Shown here: positions 37,301-49,569 of the stretch, one piece after another
Numbering within the stretch: position 1 is the stretch's first letter
Layout: every line of letters begins with the position of its first letter
Origin: Rotaria sordida
Lineage: Eukaryota > Rotifera > Eurotatoria > Philodinida > Philodinidae
Direction of reading: 5' to 3'
Length of the DNA: 64,000 bases
NCBI GenBank assembly: GCA_905250125.1
Contig: CAJNOL010000621.1
Location: forward strand, 1-64,000
Notes under the pieces: model-generated
Told to the model about the DNA's origin: nothing
What the model saw: the letters and a program-made list of their open reading frames with translations, nothing else
Databases searched by the model: none
Program-made: the position numbers and the translations under genes

Positions 37301-39005
37301 AGGTAACTATTCATGAAGATTTCAAATATCAATGAAATTCTCCGAGGAGAGATTGGAATGAAAGCAAGAAATTATTAAAAGAATAAATGATACATTGTGA
37401 GATACTCTTTAAATGAGTTTATTGAAATGGTTTTCTTTCTACTACAATCTATTCTAAATCTATATGTCGTCTTCAATTGATATTTATTGTTAAATTTTCG
37501 GATTAATTATTAGTAAATGTAATTCCATTTTCTATTCGAATATTTAATATTGAACAGATTAGATTATAACGCCAAATGTTATTTTCAAAGACCTGCCATA
37601 TCAACAGCTTTGAAATAGTTTCTTTCTACAAATCTTTTGTAGTATAGATATATGTTACAAGTATTTGAACATTGAAATGTTGATTCCGTGTATAGTCATA
37701 TACGCATTGAGTAGAACAAAGTTCGTAGTTATACATTGACTATTAAATCTCTTTCATTCAAATCTCTAATCAAAAACAAATTCTAACTGATTTCTAATAC
37801 ATGTGCTACTCTGCAGTAGTTTCTTTCTTTAATTGTTACATTGCTCCAAAATCAATTAAATTCTATTGAAGTAAAAATATTTCCTCAAAAATTCAAACAT
37901 AGATATGAAAATCCGATCAAATTTTTGATTCACATAATAATTCATATTTTGCTGCATCAAAATATATTCAATCAAATAACAAAATTTTATATAATTTTTC
38001 TTTTTTTAATACTAAATGATAATGTCTTATAACTCGAAGGCATTGATACAATAAATAAGCGAATAAAATATTTTCTTTTCTAAATCAGATACAGTGCGCT
38101 CAAAATTAATCACATACTTAATAGATGATTTCGTTTTCCTAATATTTAACGAATGATTCAACATTTTGCATTACCAATTTTAATAAAATATAGTTCATAA
38201 TTTATTATCATCAATTATCAACTCCTTTCCGTTAGATAACAGAAAAAAATGAAAAATGATATCCTTTAACTTCTTTTCACATTGATTATATTGAAAAAAA
38301 AACTGCGTATCTGGTGATGTTGAACCAGCAGTAGTGGCGGAGTCAGAACATTACCATCTCTCTTATTATGAATGAACAATAGCACCTTCGCTAAATGCAT
38401 CGTTTTATCAAGATTACATGATATCAATAGAGTAGCTGTACTTTTCACTATCCTTTCCAAAACAATAGCGAAGCTAAAGTTTTAGTGTCGCTGTTAGCTA
38501 CTCTACTGGTAATTTGTATCCTGGATAATATAACACGCATAGCAATAGCACTATCCACCATTATCCAACCAAAACACACCGGATGTTAGTGTTCTGCCTC
38601 CATTGCAAACCAGCAATTTCAAGGACTTATTTTTTTTCTTGAGAGATTTTTCTATAAATCGCAGTTATATATCTTATCACTAAACGGAAGGAAGTAGACT
38701 GAAGTTAGACACTTAGGGTGAACGATCAACTAAGACTCTCGGTTGCCCATAACTCTTAAAATATAACAAAAAAACAAAGTCATCTCTGTTGACTATATGA
38801 TAAATTTTGAGCGTCATTGTATTTACTTTGTTGTTTTTCTTCTAGTCAAAAAGTAATAGTATTCGAAGAACATGAAACAATTATCTTTGTTTTTCTTTAG
38901 TTGGTAGTCTTCATCGAAATAATATATTAAACTACTTGGTTAATTTGCAACAAAATTCTATTCTAAAAACAAAATGTTTAATTGATATTAATGTGAAAAA
39001 GATTT
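34380..39005. other. Gene-poor stretch with possible decayed coding remnants
   Basis: No intact gene. A CT microsatellite lies at 34430-34447. Several short + strand stretches look formerly coding but are broken by stops and frameshifts: about 35200-35275 (MFQPDVEMYVEYTVYLVEAL), 36265-36360 (KHMLCHFNR, LAKFIDKAKQDR) and 36430-36520 (VMPPCKSRIDSAFRIVYDVE). They may be one or more dead genes, but I cannot assign a family. Around 38300-38600 short inverted repeats (GAGTAGCTG ... GTTAGCTACTC) and AGTAGTGGCGGAGTCAG-like text suggest another repeat. Confidence 0.35.
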
Positions 39006-39012
39006 TCAAATA

Positions 39013-40456
39013 TCATTTTTGTGGTGTTGAATAATATCGATGTGGTCTAGTTGATTTTTGTCGATTAGCACCAGTTTGTTTTCCTTTTGTTGTTGGTATA
39101 TCAGGAAGAATTGGTATATGTTCAATTTCTTCTTCTAAACGTTCAAGTTCAGCAGCTGATTTTAAACTTTTATATAATTTCCATTCATCACGTTCTTCAT
39201 GTTCAACTAAATCTAAATCAAAATCAGCATCACTTCGTCTTGTACTTTTATGTAATAAATATTGTCGAGCATGTTCACTTAATTTTGGTGCTAATGCTTT
39301 CATTAATATATCAAGTATATCTTTTATTTGAGCTTCTTTAGCTAAATCAACAGCTGTCATACCTTCCCAATTATTTAATAATGGATTTGCACCATTATCA
39401 ATTAGAAAACGAACAATTGGTGCATGATTAAACATAGTTGCAGCATGTAAACACTGAAATAGGAAGAAAAAAAAACAAAATTCTAAATTTATAAAATAAG
39501 ATAAAATTTATTTAACAAACTGATTCTCCATTTTTAAGTAATTCAAGATTTGGTTTATATTTGAGCAATTTTTGAACTAATGATTCATATCCTTTTTGAC
39601 ATGCTTTAAATAATGGTGTTGCACCATCTTCACGTGCTAAATCAATTGTTTCTTTTATATTATCAACATTTTCAGTAATATAATCAAATATTGTTTCATG
39701 TCCATGTTGTACAACAAGAAATAATGGTGTAATACCATCTAAACGTTGTATATTTAAATTACATTGACCAGTTGATATAAGTATTTGTACAACAGATAAA
39801 TGTCCATTTTGACATGCAAGCATTATAGATGTTGTACCATCATTCATTTTTGCATTTATATTTGCTTGTGAATTAATTAATAATTGAACAATATCAGTAA
39901 AACCACGTTCACATACAACATGTAATGGTGCTGAACCATCAAATGTTGCTAAATCAACAATAGCTTTATATTTATTTAAAAGAAGTTCAACAATACGTGT
40001 ATGATGATATAATGCAGCAAAATAAAGTGGAGAAGCACCTGTTATACGTCGAGCATTTGGATCAGCACCATTACTTAAAAGATAATCAGCACATGAATAA
40101 TGTCCACGTGCACATGATAATAATAATGCTGTTGAATTTTCTTTATCACGACAATCAATTTGTATACGTGCTTTAGTTACAAGTTCTTGTAAAACATTTA
40201 AATTTCCTGTTAAAGCAGCTACATGAAATTTTTGATTTAATGCACGATCAGGTGGACCTGATGATGTTGGACGAGGAGATGGTGATGGAGAACGTGAAGA
40301 TAATTTTGTATTTCTTGATAATGACGTATTAAGCAAATGACGACCATTTTCAGTTGGTTTTATTGTTTTTTTGTCATTATTTTCATCATTATCATTATCA
40401 TCATCATCTGTTTGCTGATGATTTATCTCAGGTATTATGATAGAATTGTCACTCAT
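39013..40456 (-). CDS. ANKRD29: ANKRD29-like ankyrin-repeat protein
   Basis: Two exons (40456-39521, 39453-39013) joined in phase 0 across a 67-nt intron; 458 residues. An acidic/polar N-terminus (DDDDNDNDENNDKK, SRSPSPSPRPTSS) precedes about eight ankyrin repeats (roughly 75-355; for example GASPLYFAALYHHTRIVELL, DGTTSIMLACQNGHLSVVQI). The end of the array (KACQKGYESLVQKLLKY, then LELLKNGESCLHAA) matches vertebrate ANKRD29 (KAANKGYNDVIEELLKF, ILKNGTSALHAA). The intron falls inside this repeat. ANKRD29 is about 300 residues; here there is an extra N-terminus and a charged, helical C-terminal tail (AAELERLEEEIEHIP, then a basic end). The upstream open frame begins at a TTG, so the ATG at 40456 was chosen. 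Ankyrin repeats mediate protein binding; the partner is unknown. Confidence 0.75.
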
Positions 40457-40469
40457 TGATATAATAGTC

Positions 40470-43400
40470 AATTACATTCAAAATTTAATTTCAATTATGT
40501 TCGAAACATTAATGAAAATTTGTTTCTTTCGGTAGATGATATTAATACGAGGATAAAAACAGTAGATAAGTAATAGAAGCAATAGAGAATCACAAAAACA
40601 GAAGAATCAACCAGTCATCTAAGAGAGAAAGAAGGAACTTTTTCTTCGCTGTTACTATACATACAACGTTTTTGTATTACAAATAGAGAATAGTGAGATA
40701 AGCCAGCAAAGAGGGAAAAAAATATATATCTTCCTTGAGGATACTAATATGTGCAGAGAAAAGAATATGTAGGCGGCTTTTTTTTTCCTCTTCATATATC
40801 GATGTCGGTTATAGCCTAAGTTTAGCTCATTCATGTCTTTTAGGCCTTGTCTTTTTACATATTTCTTCGTCAATGTGGCAGAGTATATACGAGAGAAAGT
40901 CAGATAGAAATAGAACAATGAAGTAATACAGAAAAAGATTTGTTGATTTTCCGCACTGGATATTTTTATAATAAAATAAATATAAATATTTTTCTTTCAT
41001 GTTTGAATAATAAAAACAATTGAAAAAATGTGAAAATTAGAATTCACCAAAATTATTCATAAAATAACAAACAAAATATATACAAATTTATCATTGATTC
41101 AAAAATTTTGATACAAATACACATCTACACACATTCAAATGAATAGTTCTTTCAATAATGGAACTCAACTTAAATTTTTTTTTTGTTGTATCTTATTAAT
41201 ATAATTGAAATCTAATAATCTTTTACTAACGAATAAATAATTTAGTTCTACAACAGGACATTACGTAAGATTCATACATGAATTTTTATTTTATCCATGC
41301 AAATAGTCGATAATACAAAAGAAATAACATATGCCGTTGTTTATCACTGTAGAGTAAGAAAGAACATATAATCGTTATCATAAAATGTCGTATTTGTATA
41401 CATAATCTTACTCTTTATTTTTCATACATTCAAATTTATCTATATTGCTTGATTATATTTTTTTTATGCTTCTATCTCTTATGACTGGCTTCTTTTTTTT
41501 TCTTCTTACTCATGCAATAAGGTCATTTTTTTTTTGTCTCTAATCTATCAGAAGACGAGCATTGTATATATACAGTTTTTATTATATAGTGTTATTCTAC
41601 AAATGAAGTGATATATAATTACATTTGTACTATTGAAATATGAAGAAAAAAACACAGATGACAATATTTATCATTGCTCTTATTGAGATACAATTATGTT
41701 CAACTTAATTATCGATAAGTATACAAGACATTATTTTTAGCAATGCTATATATAGCAACAGCATGTTTCTCATACTGACGCTTTTGAACATATGATATTC
41801 TAATTATATATAGTAATCTATTGCTTAAAATTCATTAATTGGATACAATCGATGATCATATTGAAGATACAATAGTTCTTCTTAATGTAGGTCTTTTACA
41901 TAAATAAGATTCTCGGCGAACTCGAATGAGTTTAACATGTTTTAATTTTTTATATGAAAATCGAATAAGTAATGATGATATGCTTTATATATTGAATTTA
42001 TTCATTATAGAATCTATTTGATGAATTAGAAAAAAAAATAAGAGGAACAATCATTTATTTAAATTAAAAAATAAACACGTTTTTTTGTGTTCGTAAAGCA
42101 TTCGTATCACTTTGCATCTCCATACCTTACGTTCAGGAGATTTTCAGGGATTAGACTACGAAGTTTGTGTTATTGTCATCTGAAAATGTAATGGAAGTTT
42201 GTTTTGTATAGTCTTCCTATTATTATTTAAAATGAAGATGAAGTATAAATATATATTGTATGTCAATCGAAGCACTTGTCTATGTACATTAGATTATCTT
42301 TGTATGAAACACATCACTATAGATGATGCTACCTATCACTACCTTTATATTAGTTATATTATTCAATAATATAGTAAAGACAGAAGAATTACAAATTAAT
42401 TTGGAGTGTGAGTGAAGAAATGGTTCACATTCACATCCTCATTTCATTGTAGATCCCAAAAATGTGTTTCTAAGATGCACAAGATTTTATTGCCTGTGAA
42501 AAATAATTGTTTATTTTGAAGATCTAATTCTACAAAAAAAATTTCTTAATTACTCTATACATCATTATTTGTCCACATAGTCTCAACGATTATTCATAAA
42601 ATCTTCGAGAATCTTTGAGAATCAAACTGATTGTTATATATTCGTACACTAGGCAACATCTTCATATGTTTATCTAAAAAATTATTTTTTTTTGACAAGA
42701 ACCAAGTTTTCTGAGAGAATTCTTAAAAGATATGACAACGGTTAATTTTATTCATCTTTTTTTTTCTGTGAATAAAAATAAAGCATCTTACTATTTTAAT
42801 ATTAATTATAAATAGAATGTACGTAGATTTTTTAGAAATTATATGAAAAACGAGAAAAATTATTTATAAATAAGAATGAAATTTAATCTTAAGAAATTCA
42901 ATGGTTATTCAGCGTAAAGGCTAACGAGGGAACTCCTTACGATTTCAATAACCTTTTGTCTATAGATACTACAAAATGTTCTAATAAAAACCCTGAAAAC
43001 ATTTACATTCCTATTGATATGTGACTAAGCTCGTCGAATTTTGATCTGAAATTTTGTGTATATAGAGAACTCAACTAGACTAACGCCCATAAAAAAATTC
43101 AAAAGTTTAAAACAAAGTCTCTTCGAGATAAGAGGATGTGGATATGGGAATGTAGTGATGTTTGGATTTACGTATGATCGTGTGTCCGTGGCTAGTAGTG
43201 TGACATGTGCACCCTGATCCACACTTGGACTTACAGCCAAATGCACAATCACCTTCGTGAAAGAATGTTTCGATGAAGCATTCAAATGATCACAGTTAAT
43301 AGTTAGGAGATTTTCTCTTGACGATATCAGAAATAATATTCTATTAAAATTTTCCTGTTAATTGATCATTGATGTTATCGAACAAGTATTTATATAATGG

Positions 43401-44815
43401 TAGCTCGTGAAAAAATGAAAAGAATATATCATTACCCTTATGAGTGTACGATAAATAATGTTTCTTCTTCAATATTCGATTATATCATGTAAAAATATTC
43501 AAGATTTATTTTGTTGTTTTAAGATTTTCTTTAAATATTGCTGGTAGAAAAATGCATCTGTTAATAATTGCAAGAAATAATTCAAATTCGGATATAAAAA
43601 TATAAATGAAATGAAAAACATTCATCAGTGATATTTACCAAATCCGAGGACCAAAAATCCTAAAGCTGGTTTTCATCTGATACATCTAGGATTCGATGGG
43701 ATCATGTTGGATTTACATCTGAACATTGTTTGACTCCTTCCTCTCGTATAATTAGCTGAAAATTAACAACTTTATTTTTCACTTATTATTATTTTCAATT
43801 ATTCAATAATAAAATTAAAATGAAGAGAAAAGTAGAATCAATAATTTATATATTGTCTATTTGTTGAGTTGTATAACTTTCATTCTTACTGTAAACAGTC
43901 GTTTGAGAGCATGAATATTTGAACTGGATTAGTGAAAAATGATTTCACGTCATCATAAAAAGTACTAAAAATATATTTTGGATGCTGTCTAATAATCACG
44001 AAAAGCAAAACTATTAGACTGTTTGTTACTATGGGATTTTGTTAGATTCGAGGAATTTCCACTGTTGGATATCATTGGATTCGACGGGATGACTCCAATC
44101 TGGGATGCATCCAAAATATTCATTGTTATGATTATTTTTAGAGATTAAAAACCATCCTAATAGCAAACAGACAAATTTTCTGATAGTTAGAAAATCATAT
44201 TGAACACTTTATATTTTTTTTCTTTCTTTTAGTGTAACATCAAGGATAAGACATTCGATTTCTTGAACGCCTATATCAAATATCCAAAGCTAGTTAAATC
44301 TACTTTTTCTAATGCTTTTGTATGATATCAATAGAACAAATTTAATTTCACCAAAAGACAGTAATCGTTTAAATCAGTAGTGGATTTAGAGCGAGGCATC
44401 GGAAGGCGGTTATTCCTTTCTTCTGAAAACTTTTTCAATCTTTCTCAGCAGAAAATGCTCAAAAATAAGTTGAAATCCAAGATTTGCTACTAGTTAAAAT
44501 TCTACTATTACCAATTATTGGATGTAACATACGTTAATCATTACTAGTCTAACTTCGATTGAGTCTTTATGTAATTGATAACGATAATATTTGGGATGTA
44601 TAATCAGTTAGTATACGATTGTTTTGAATTCAATCTTTTTTTTTGTAAGACGATTTTTTAATTTATTCATCTATTTTAATTGTTTATGTCAAGAAAAAAA
44701 AACAACACAAACTCAATAGAGATATTTTAATATAAATTTCATTAAAAAGCGCTAATGAATACACCCATGAACAACAAATAAAAAGCACTAAGTTATTTAA
44801 AAATGAACTATATAT
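40470..44815. other. Long intergenic region with repeats
   Basis: AT-rich. Near 42890-43130 there is a relative of the inverted repeat at 6.4-7.1 kb (TTTTGTCTATAGATACTAC, then TTGATCTGAAATTTTGTGTA). Near 43640-44120 lie GGATTCGA-type repeats. No gene seen; the 86-codon minus frame at 43025-43285 lies in repeat sequence. Confidence 0.4.
43973..44119. mobile_element. Small MITE with 13-bp inverted termini
   Basis: Ends ATATTTTGGATGC (43973-43985) and GCATCCAAAATAT (44107-44119) are perfect inverted repeats enclosing about 120 bp with TTGGATATCATTGGATTCGA-like text, similar in style to the GGATCC repeats elsewhere in the window. Target duplication is not clear. Confidence 0.55.
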
Positions 44816-44820
44816 TGTCG

Positions 44821-45470
44821 CTAATTTTTTTTTTCATTTTCTGCTTCTTCTTCTTCTCCACCTTCACCTTCTCCTTCTCCACCTTCTCCTTCTCCTCCTT
44901 CTCCTTCTCCTTCATTATTTTCATCTCCACCTTGTTCTTCTCTACCAGCATCTTCATCATTTTCACCAGTTGGTGTTGGATGTGGAGGAGGAGGAACAGG
45001 TTGATGACCACCACCACCATGACTACTTCCACCACTTTGTACTACTGTCCATAAAGCTTTGTGATGATCAGTTGTTTGTTTTTGTATATTAAATCCATTT
45101 CGTCGAAGAACATCAAGAACACGTTGTGGACCCTCTTGACAAAGAACACCTTCTTGATGATCAGATAATAAATCATTTGAAATATTTTCTTGTAAAATTC
45201 GAATCTATGAAAATAAAAAAGAACAAAAAAAATTTTTACTATTTTTTTCCATATTAAAAAAGAAGTTTAATAATAAATAAAAATTTACAAAATTATCTAT
45301 TAACATACAACACATAAAGGAAAACAAAATAAATCATTTAATCGTTTATTTTGATTAATACATACCACATCTGGTGGGATCTTATAATGTTGTACACCAG
45401 TTGAATGAATAAGTGTTGGACCACTTTGTGAATTATTTAAATCACATGATAAAGTTAATTGAAGTACCAT
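44821..45470 (-). CDS. GFRP-like protein with acidic tail
   Basis: Two exons (45470-45366, 45204-44821) joined in phase 0 across a 161-nt intron; 162 residues. The first ~90 residues resemble GTP cyclohydrolase I feedback regulatory protein (GCHFR): SGPTLIHSTGVQHYKIPPD aligns with the GPTMVGDE region, and GPQRVLDVLRRNGFNIQKQ plus KALWTVVQ aligns with PPRIVLDKLECRGFRVLSM and TLVWCLHKE. GFRP is about 84 residues and binds GTP cyclohydrolase I as a pentamer, tuning tetrahydrobiopterin synthesis by phenylalanine and BH4. Here a tail is added: Gly/His/Pro stretch (GGSSHGGGGHQPVPPPPHP) then Glu/Gly repeats and EEEEAENEKKN. The tail is encoded by GAAGGAGAAGGTGGA-type repeats, so its length may vary. 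Homology is suggestive, not certain. Confidence 0.6.
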
Positions 45471-45479
45471 AGATATATT

Positions 45480-46425
45480 TATCTTGTTGTAAAAACAAAA
45501 AGAGTACTACAGAATTTCTTATCTTATAATGCACAAGCTTGCTCTTGCTTTCTTTTTCTTTTTCTTGTAATGTAATGATACTATATATTAAGATATGTCT
45601 TTTTTTCCTTCTCTGCCAAACACAAACGCATCAAAAAAAGAAAGAAAGAAAGAAAAAAAAATCATCACGTTACCACAAAAGGAATCAGTAAATAATAAAA
45701 GAAGGGCAGATCGGCTAACATTCTCATACCGTAGAGAAAGCAACAAAGAATATCCGATGAATAATACGAGAATAAAATATATTCATCGAAGCAAAGGAAA
45801 ACAAAACTAGCAACAACTATAATAAATATTAATCATTTTCTTCTTGTTATTATGATTCTGAATAGTATTTTCTAACAATAAAAAGAAAACTAACACAAAA
45901 GATCTAAAAAAGAATCAATCAATTATTTACAAAAATAAGTAAAAATCTTGTGAGAAAACTATTTCTATAATTATTAATTGATATTTTTATAATTATCATC
46001 ATTATTTTTTTCTTTCCTGTTGATATATAAGATAGTATTTATTTCAATTTCAATAGCTATTAATCAAAAAAATTCTGTCTGGAAGTATTTTTCTTCATCT
46101 GATAATTCATTCAAATCGATAGAAATATCTATGAGATAATAGAAAAAATCGTTGTTTTTTGTTTCTTCTATGAAGTTGTAAATGAGGATGAAAAACTCGA
46201 ACATTACCTTAATTTGAAAGTCAATATGTCTATCTTACATGGATATGTGATGACACTTTATCATACTATGAGAAACTATATCACAATAATACTGTGATGA
46301 CATTTTTTTTTCCAGTAAAGCTAATTTTAGAACTGTTGAAATGCACTATACATAAAATGCTTAATAGATTGCACAAGAACACAAATATTTGAGTATATAT
46401 TTCAAACTATTTCAATTAATAGATA
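45480..46425. other. Intergenic, nothing recognised
   Basis: AT-rich flank between the GFRP-like gene and the duplicated RBR block. A Lys-rich open frame at 45595-45810 (+) is compositional. Confidence 0.4.
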
Positions 46426-46759
46426 CTGTAATTTTAGAACTCTTCTTCATAGTTGCATTTTTTTGCTTAGCAAAGATTTTTTCTTTAATAGCTAATTGAT
46501 CTATACTCTATTGTTTATTTTAAATCTTCCTATTTCGAAAAACAATAAAACAAGATTAAATTTAATATGATAGTTTGTTAATACAAAGAAGAATCTCTAA
46601 TATGAATACAATGATATTCAATACTATTGTATTATCAAATATTCATGTTTTGATAAAAGTATATATTTATTATTTATTTCTATCTTAAAAAATTCATATT
46701 GCTGTGTTAGTATTTTTTGTCATGAAATTTTTTCAATATTCATTTTCTATTATTACATA

Positions 46760-47613
46760 GGGCAGTCAAAAAAAGTAGTGAGAATGATAATGTAATAATT
46801 CATACGTCAACTAATATGATAATAATAAAATTTTGATAAGACCTATTTTTCTATCATATGGATCAAGATATACGAATGTCTATTTAATGGATCGTTTCTG
46901 AATAACTTTTGATAGAAGCTAGATAGAGAACTGTAATTTTCATTGTTTGAAAGAGGAAATGAAGATGTATTGAATCGTATATTATACGTTTTCCTAGTAT
47001 ATTGTCTGAAATTTGTTTAATCAATTTTCTAAGTATAGAAAAATGGTTTCTTATCAAAAAAAAAACAAAACAGCAAAAAACGCTTTTTACAGAAATTGCC
47101 AGAAAAATAAACTTATAGCTTCGATTAAAATATCTATAACTCCTAAATGATTAATTCTAAACATCTGAACCTTGTGCTAATTTTGTAGACCTTCCATTGG
47201 CGATTTGAATACATACTTGACAATTAAGAATTCATTATGAACACGTCACTGAGTAGGTTTATGTTCAAAGTGGGCTATTGAATACGTTAAAAAAGCCATA
47301 TAAAAAAATCTATAATTTAAGACTTTGATGCATCTTCATTTCCTCTTTCAAACGATGAAAATCGTAGTTCTCTAGCTAGCTTCTATCAAAAGTTATTCAG
47401 AAACTATCTACTAAATACACATTCGTATATCTAACTCATATGATAGAAAAATAGGTCTTATCGAAATTTTATTATTATCATATTAGTTGAAGTATGATTA
47501 AATAGCATAGAAAAATAGAACATGGTTTTCTCTATGAGACTACATCGTGAGAAAGTTTCCTAAAACTTTTTATAAGAGATTACAGTATTACTCTCACTAC
47601 TTTTTGACTTCCC
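46760..47613. mobile_element. Long-TIR MITE (Tc1/mariner-like, TA target)
   Basis: An 854-bp element with ends GGGCAGTCAAAAAAAGTAGT (left) and, reading inward from the right end on the opposite strand, GGGAAGTCAAAAAGTAGTGA, flanked by TA dinucleotides (46758-46759, 47614-47615). The inverted arms continue for roughly 230-280 bp (GATAAGACCTATTTTTCTAT versus its complement near 47440; GAAGCTAGATAGAGAAC versus GTTCTCTAGCTAGCTTC). The centre has no open frame. Absent from the paralogous block at 61.4 kb, so inserted or lost after duplication. Confidence 0.88.
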
Positions 47614-48381
47614 TATCTATATCACAATATTAATGTAGAAAATAGTATTTTGAAATGGATATGAAATTTTTCTATAGATACATACAACGGGATATCTCAA
47701 ATTGATTTCTGATTGATTTGTTCCGACTTGATTTTTTCCGGATTTAGTCTACTCCTAATTAAGCCTTTATTTGCCAACTAACTACGATAAGCAAAATTGA
47801 ATCACAGAGATAATTTGAGGTTATGAAACGTATTTCTTGCTCACTCATGCCTTACATCAACATATTGGGTTTCGACAACGCTATTCAACAAGAGGTCTTG
47901 TTTACACGTTTGACGATGTATTGAGAGCTCAATTAGTTCAGCACCTTTTGATTTCATTCCGTAGTTGTAAAATAAAGCATGACCAATAAGTGATGACAGA
48001 AATAGTAAATATAATGATTAGATTGATGTTTGTATTGTAGAATAACTTGTGAATTTGAATTCTAGATAGTCATCTAATAATATACGAGTTTTCTCAACAT
48101 TACTTTCTATTCTCATCGATCTTGATTGAAAATTAATCAGGGCCAAATTGGAAACCGATCAAAATCGATATGAACTCAATTCGAAAACAATTAAAATGCG
48201 ACAGTCTATCTTAAATCCGAACTGGGACGAGTTGATGATAGATCCTCACGAAGAAATAACGGCAAATTATTACTCTAAAAACTTTGATAATCAAAAGTAC
48301 TTTTTGTCATTTATCATGTGAAATATTTTTAAATAATTTCATAAAAAAAATTTATTTGACTGAAAAAGCACAATATAAAAT

Positions 48382-49410
48382 TTAATCATCACGTCGCGTA
48401 TCAATATTATCTGGATATTTAATTAGCGTAAGGTCTTCATCGAAAATTTCTTCCATTGTAAAACCACATGTACTAATTATATTAAAATGACGATCAAGTT
48501 CATCAATACGTTCTTTACCAAGTTTTTCATATACTTCACGTAATAAACGTAATGAACGATTACGATGAAACATAACTAAACATTGTTCTTCATCATCAGG
48601 CCATCGATCATCAATGTCACATACTTGAGTTAAATACATTGGACATCGATTAGGATTACAATCCCAATTATGATTATGATCAAATATACCATTAGTTCCA
48701 TCTCGTGCTTTTTCACAATCTTCAACTTTTTTTCCACAAAAATAACACCATAATTGTGCACATGTCGGACAAGTCATATGTGTGCAAGCATCATCTTTCA
48801 TACCAGCTAAACCACATTTTGGACAAGCAATTTTTTGACCTGATTCTAAATATTCATCAACTATGTGTTTATCATCAGCTAATTCAGCACATTTAAAATG
48901 TTTATCCATTTCAGCTAGTTCTTCATCAGTACCATAATCACTTTGAAATTTTGGACAAACTTTTCGACATATTAAACATGAAACTTTAAGACATTGTTCA
49001 TGTTGACAATGAAAAATATGTGAAGCATTTATATTACGTATAGCAGCAAATGTACAAAATGGACAATGATCTAAACGTTCATCTTTGTCAAGAAAATCTT
49101 TTGACCAAGCAAATATAAGCATATGTTGAGTATAAAATTCAATTTGTTCTGGTGTTAATTGTCGTTCAAATACACTAGGATTTAATTCAATACGACATAT
49201 TAAACAACGTAAAGGTATATAATTATGTGGTTCAGAAAAAAATAAACGAACAATATTAGTTGAACATTGTGTACAAAAATAATGCCCTTGTACACATTGT
49301 ATACCAGAGTCATCAGGTTCTAAATCACTTGTGCAAGCTCCACAAATTGTCTTTTTTTTGTCTTTTTCAGTCGGTGCTGTAACAATGGTTGAGTCTACTT
49401 GTATTGACAT
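48382..49410 (-). CDS. RBR-type E3 ubiquitin ligase
   Basis: Single exon, 342 residues. RING1 (about 22-75): CGAC, GIQCVQGHYFCTQC, CLIC. IBR (about 95-175): HCPFC, HIFHC and CLKVSCLICRKVC. RING2 (about 195-225): ACPKCGLAGMKDDACTHMTC followed by PTCAQLWCYFCG, where the Cys of DDACTHM sits at the catalytic position known from parkin (GGC-MHM). Downstream are CxxC/His-rich residues (HNHNWDCNPNRC) and an acidic C-terminus. RBR ligases receive ubiquitin from an E2 onto the RING2 Cys and then pass it to substrate. The protein lacks an obvious ubiquitin-like or Ariadne domain, so its subfamily is open. AATAAA follows the stop on the same strand (48356-48351). A decaying paralogue lies at 61833-62786. 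Confidence 0.88.
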   Translation of the reverse strand: MSIQVDSTIVTAPTEKDKKKTICGACTSDLEPDDSGIQCVQGHYFCTQCSTNIVRLFFSEPHNYIPLRCLICRIELNPSVFERQLTPEQIEFYTQHMLIFAWSKDFLDKDERLDHCPFCTFAAIRNINASHIFHCQHEQCLKVSCLICRKVCPKFQSDYGTDEELAEMDKHFKCAELADDKHIVDEYLESGQKIACPKCGLAGMKDDACTHMTCPTCAQLWCYFCGKKVEDCEKARDGTNGIFDHNHNWDCNPNRCPMYLTQVCDIDDRWPDDEEQCLVMFHRNRSLRLLREVYEKLGKERIDELDRHFNIISTCGFTMEEIFDEDLTLIKYPDNIDTRRDD

Positions 49411-49569
49411 TGTTTATAAGTGAAGTCTAAATAAATTTCAGTAACAAAAATGTACATAGAAGTAAAGAATAAATACCCATTAACAAAAAAAGAAATGAAG
49501 GGAAAAAGCCAAGCAATCGAAGACGTTAAACACAAAAAAGAAAAACCACGAGGTAAAAGAAAAAGAATT

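Larger units (their letters stand above)
46430..49560. repeat. Segmental duplication block A (RBR module)
   Basis: Matches 61080-62960 (block B) in the same orientation: about 46430-46755 matches 61090-61415, 48015-48380 matches 61465-61832, and the RBR gene with its 5' flank matches throughout. Block A carries extra sequence (about 46760-48010) that includes an 854-bp MITE absent from block B. Confidence 0.85.

Noticed and set aside
44803..45054. Plus-strand frame rich in Phe/Ser opposite the GFRP-like tail
   Set aside because: It is the antisense of the GAA/GGA repeats coding the acidic tail; no independent support.
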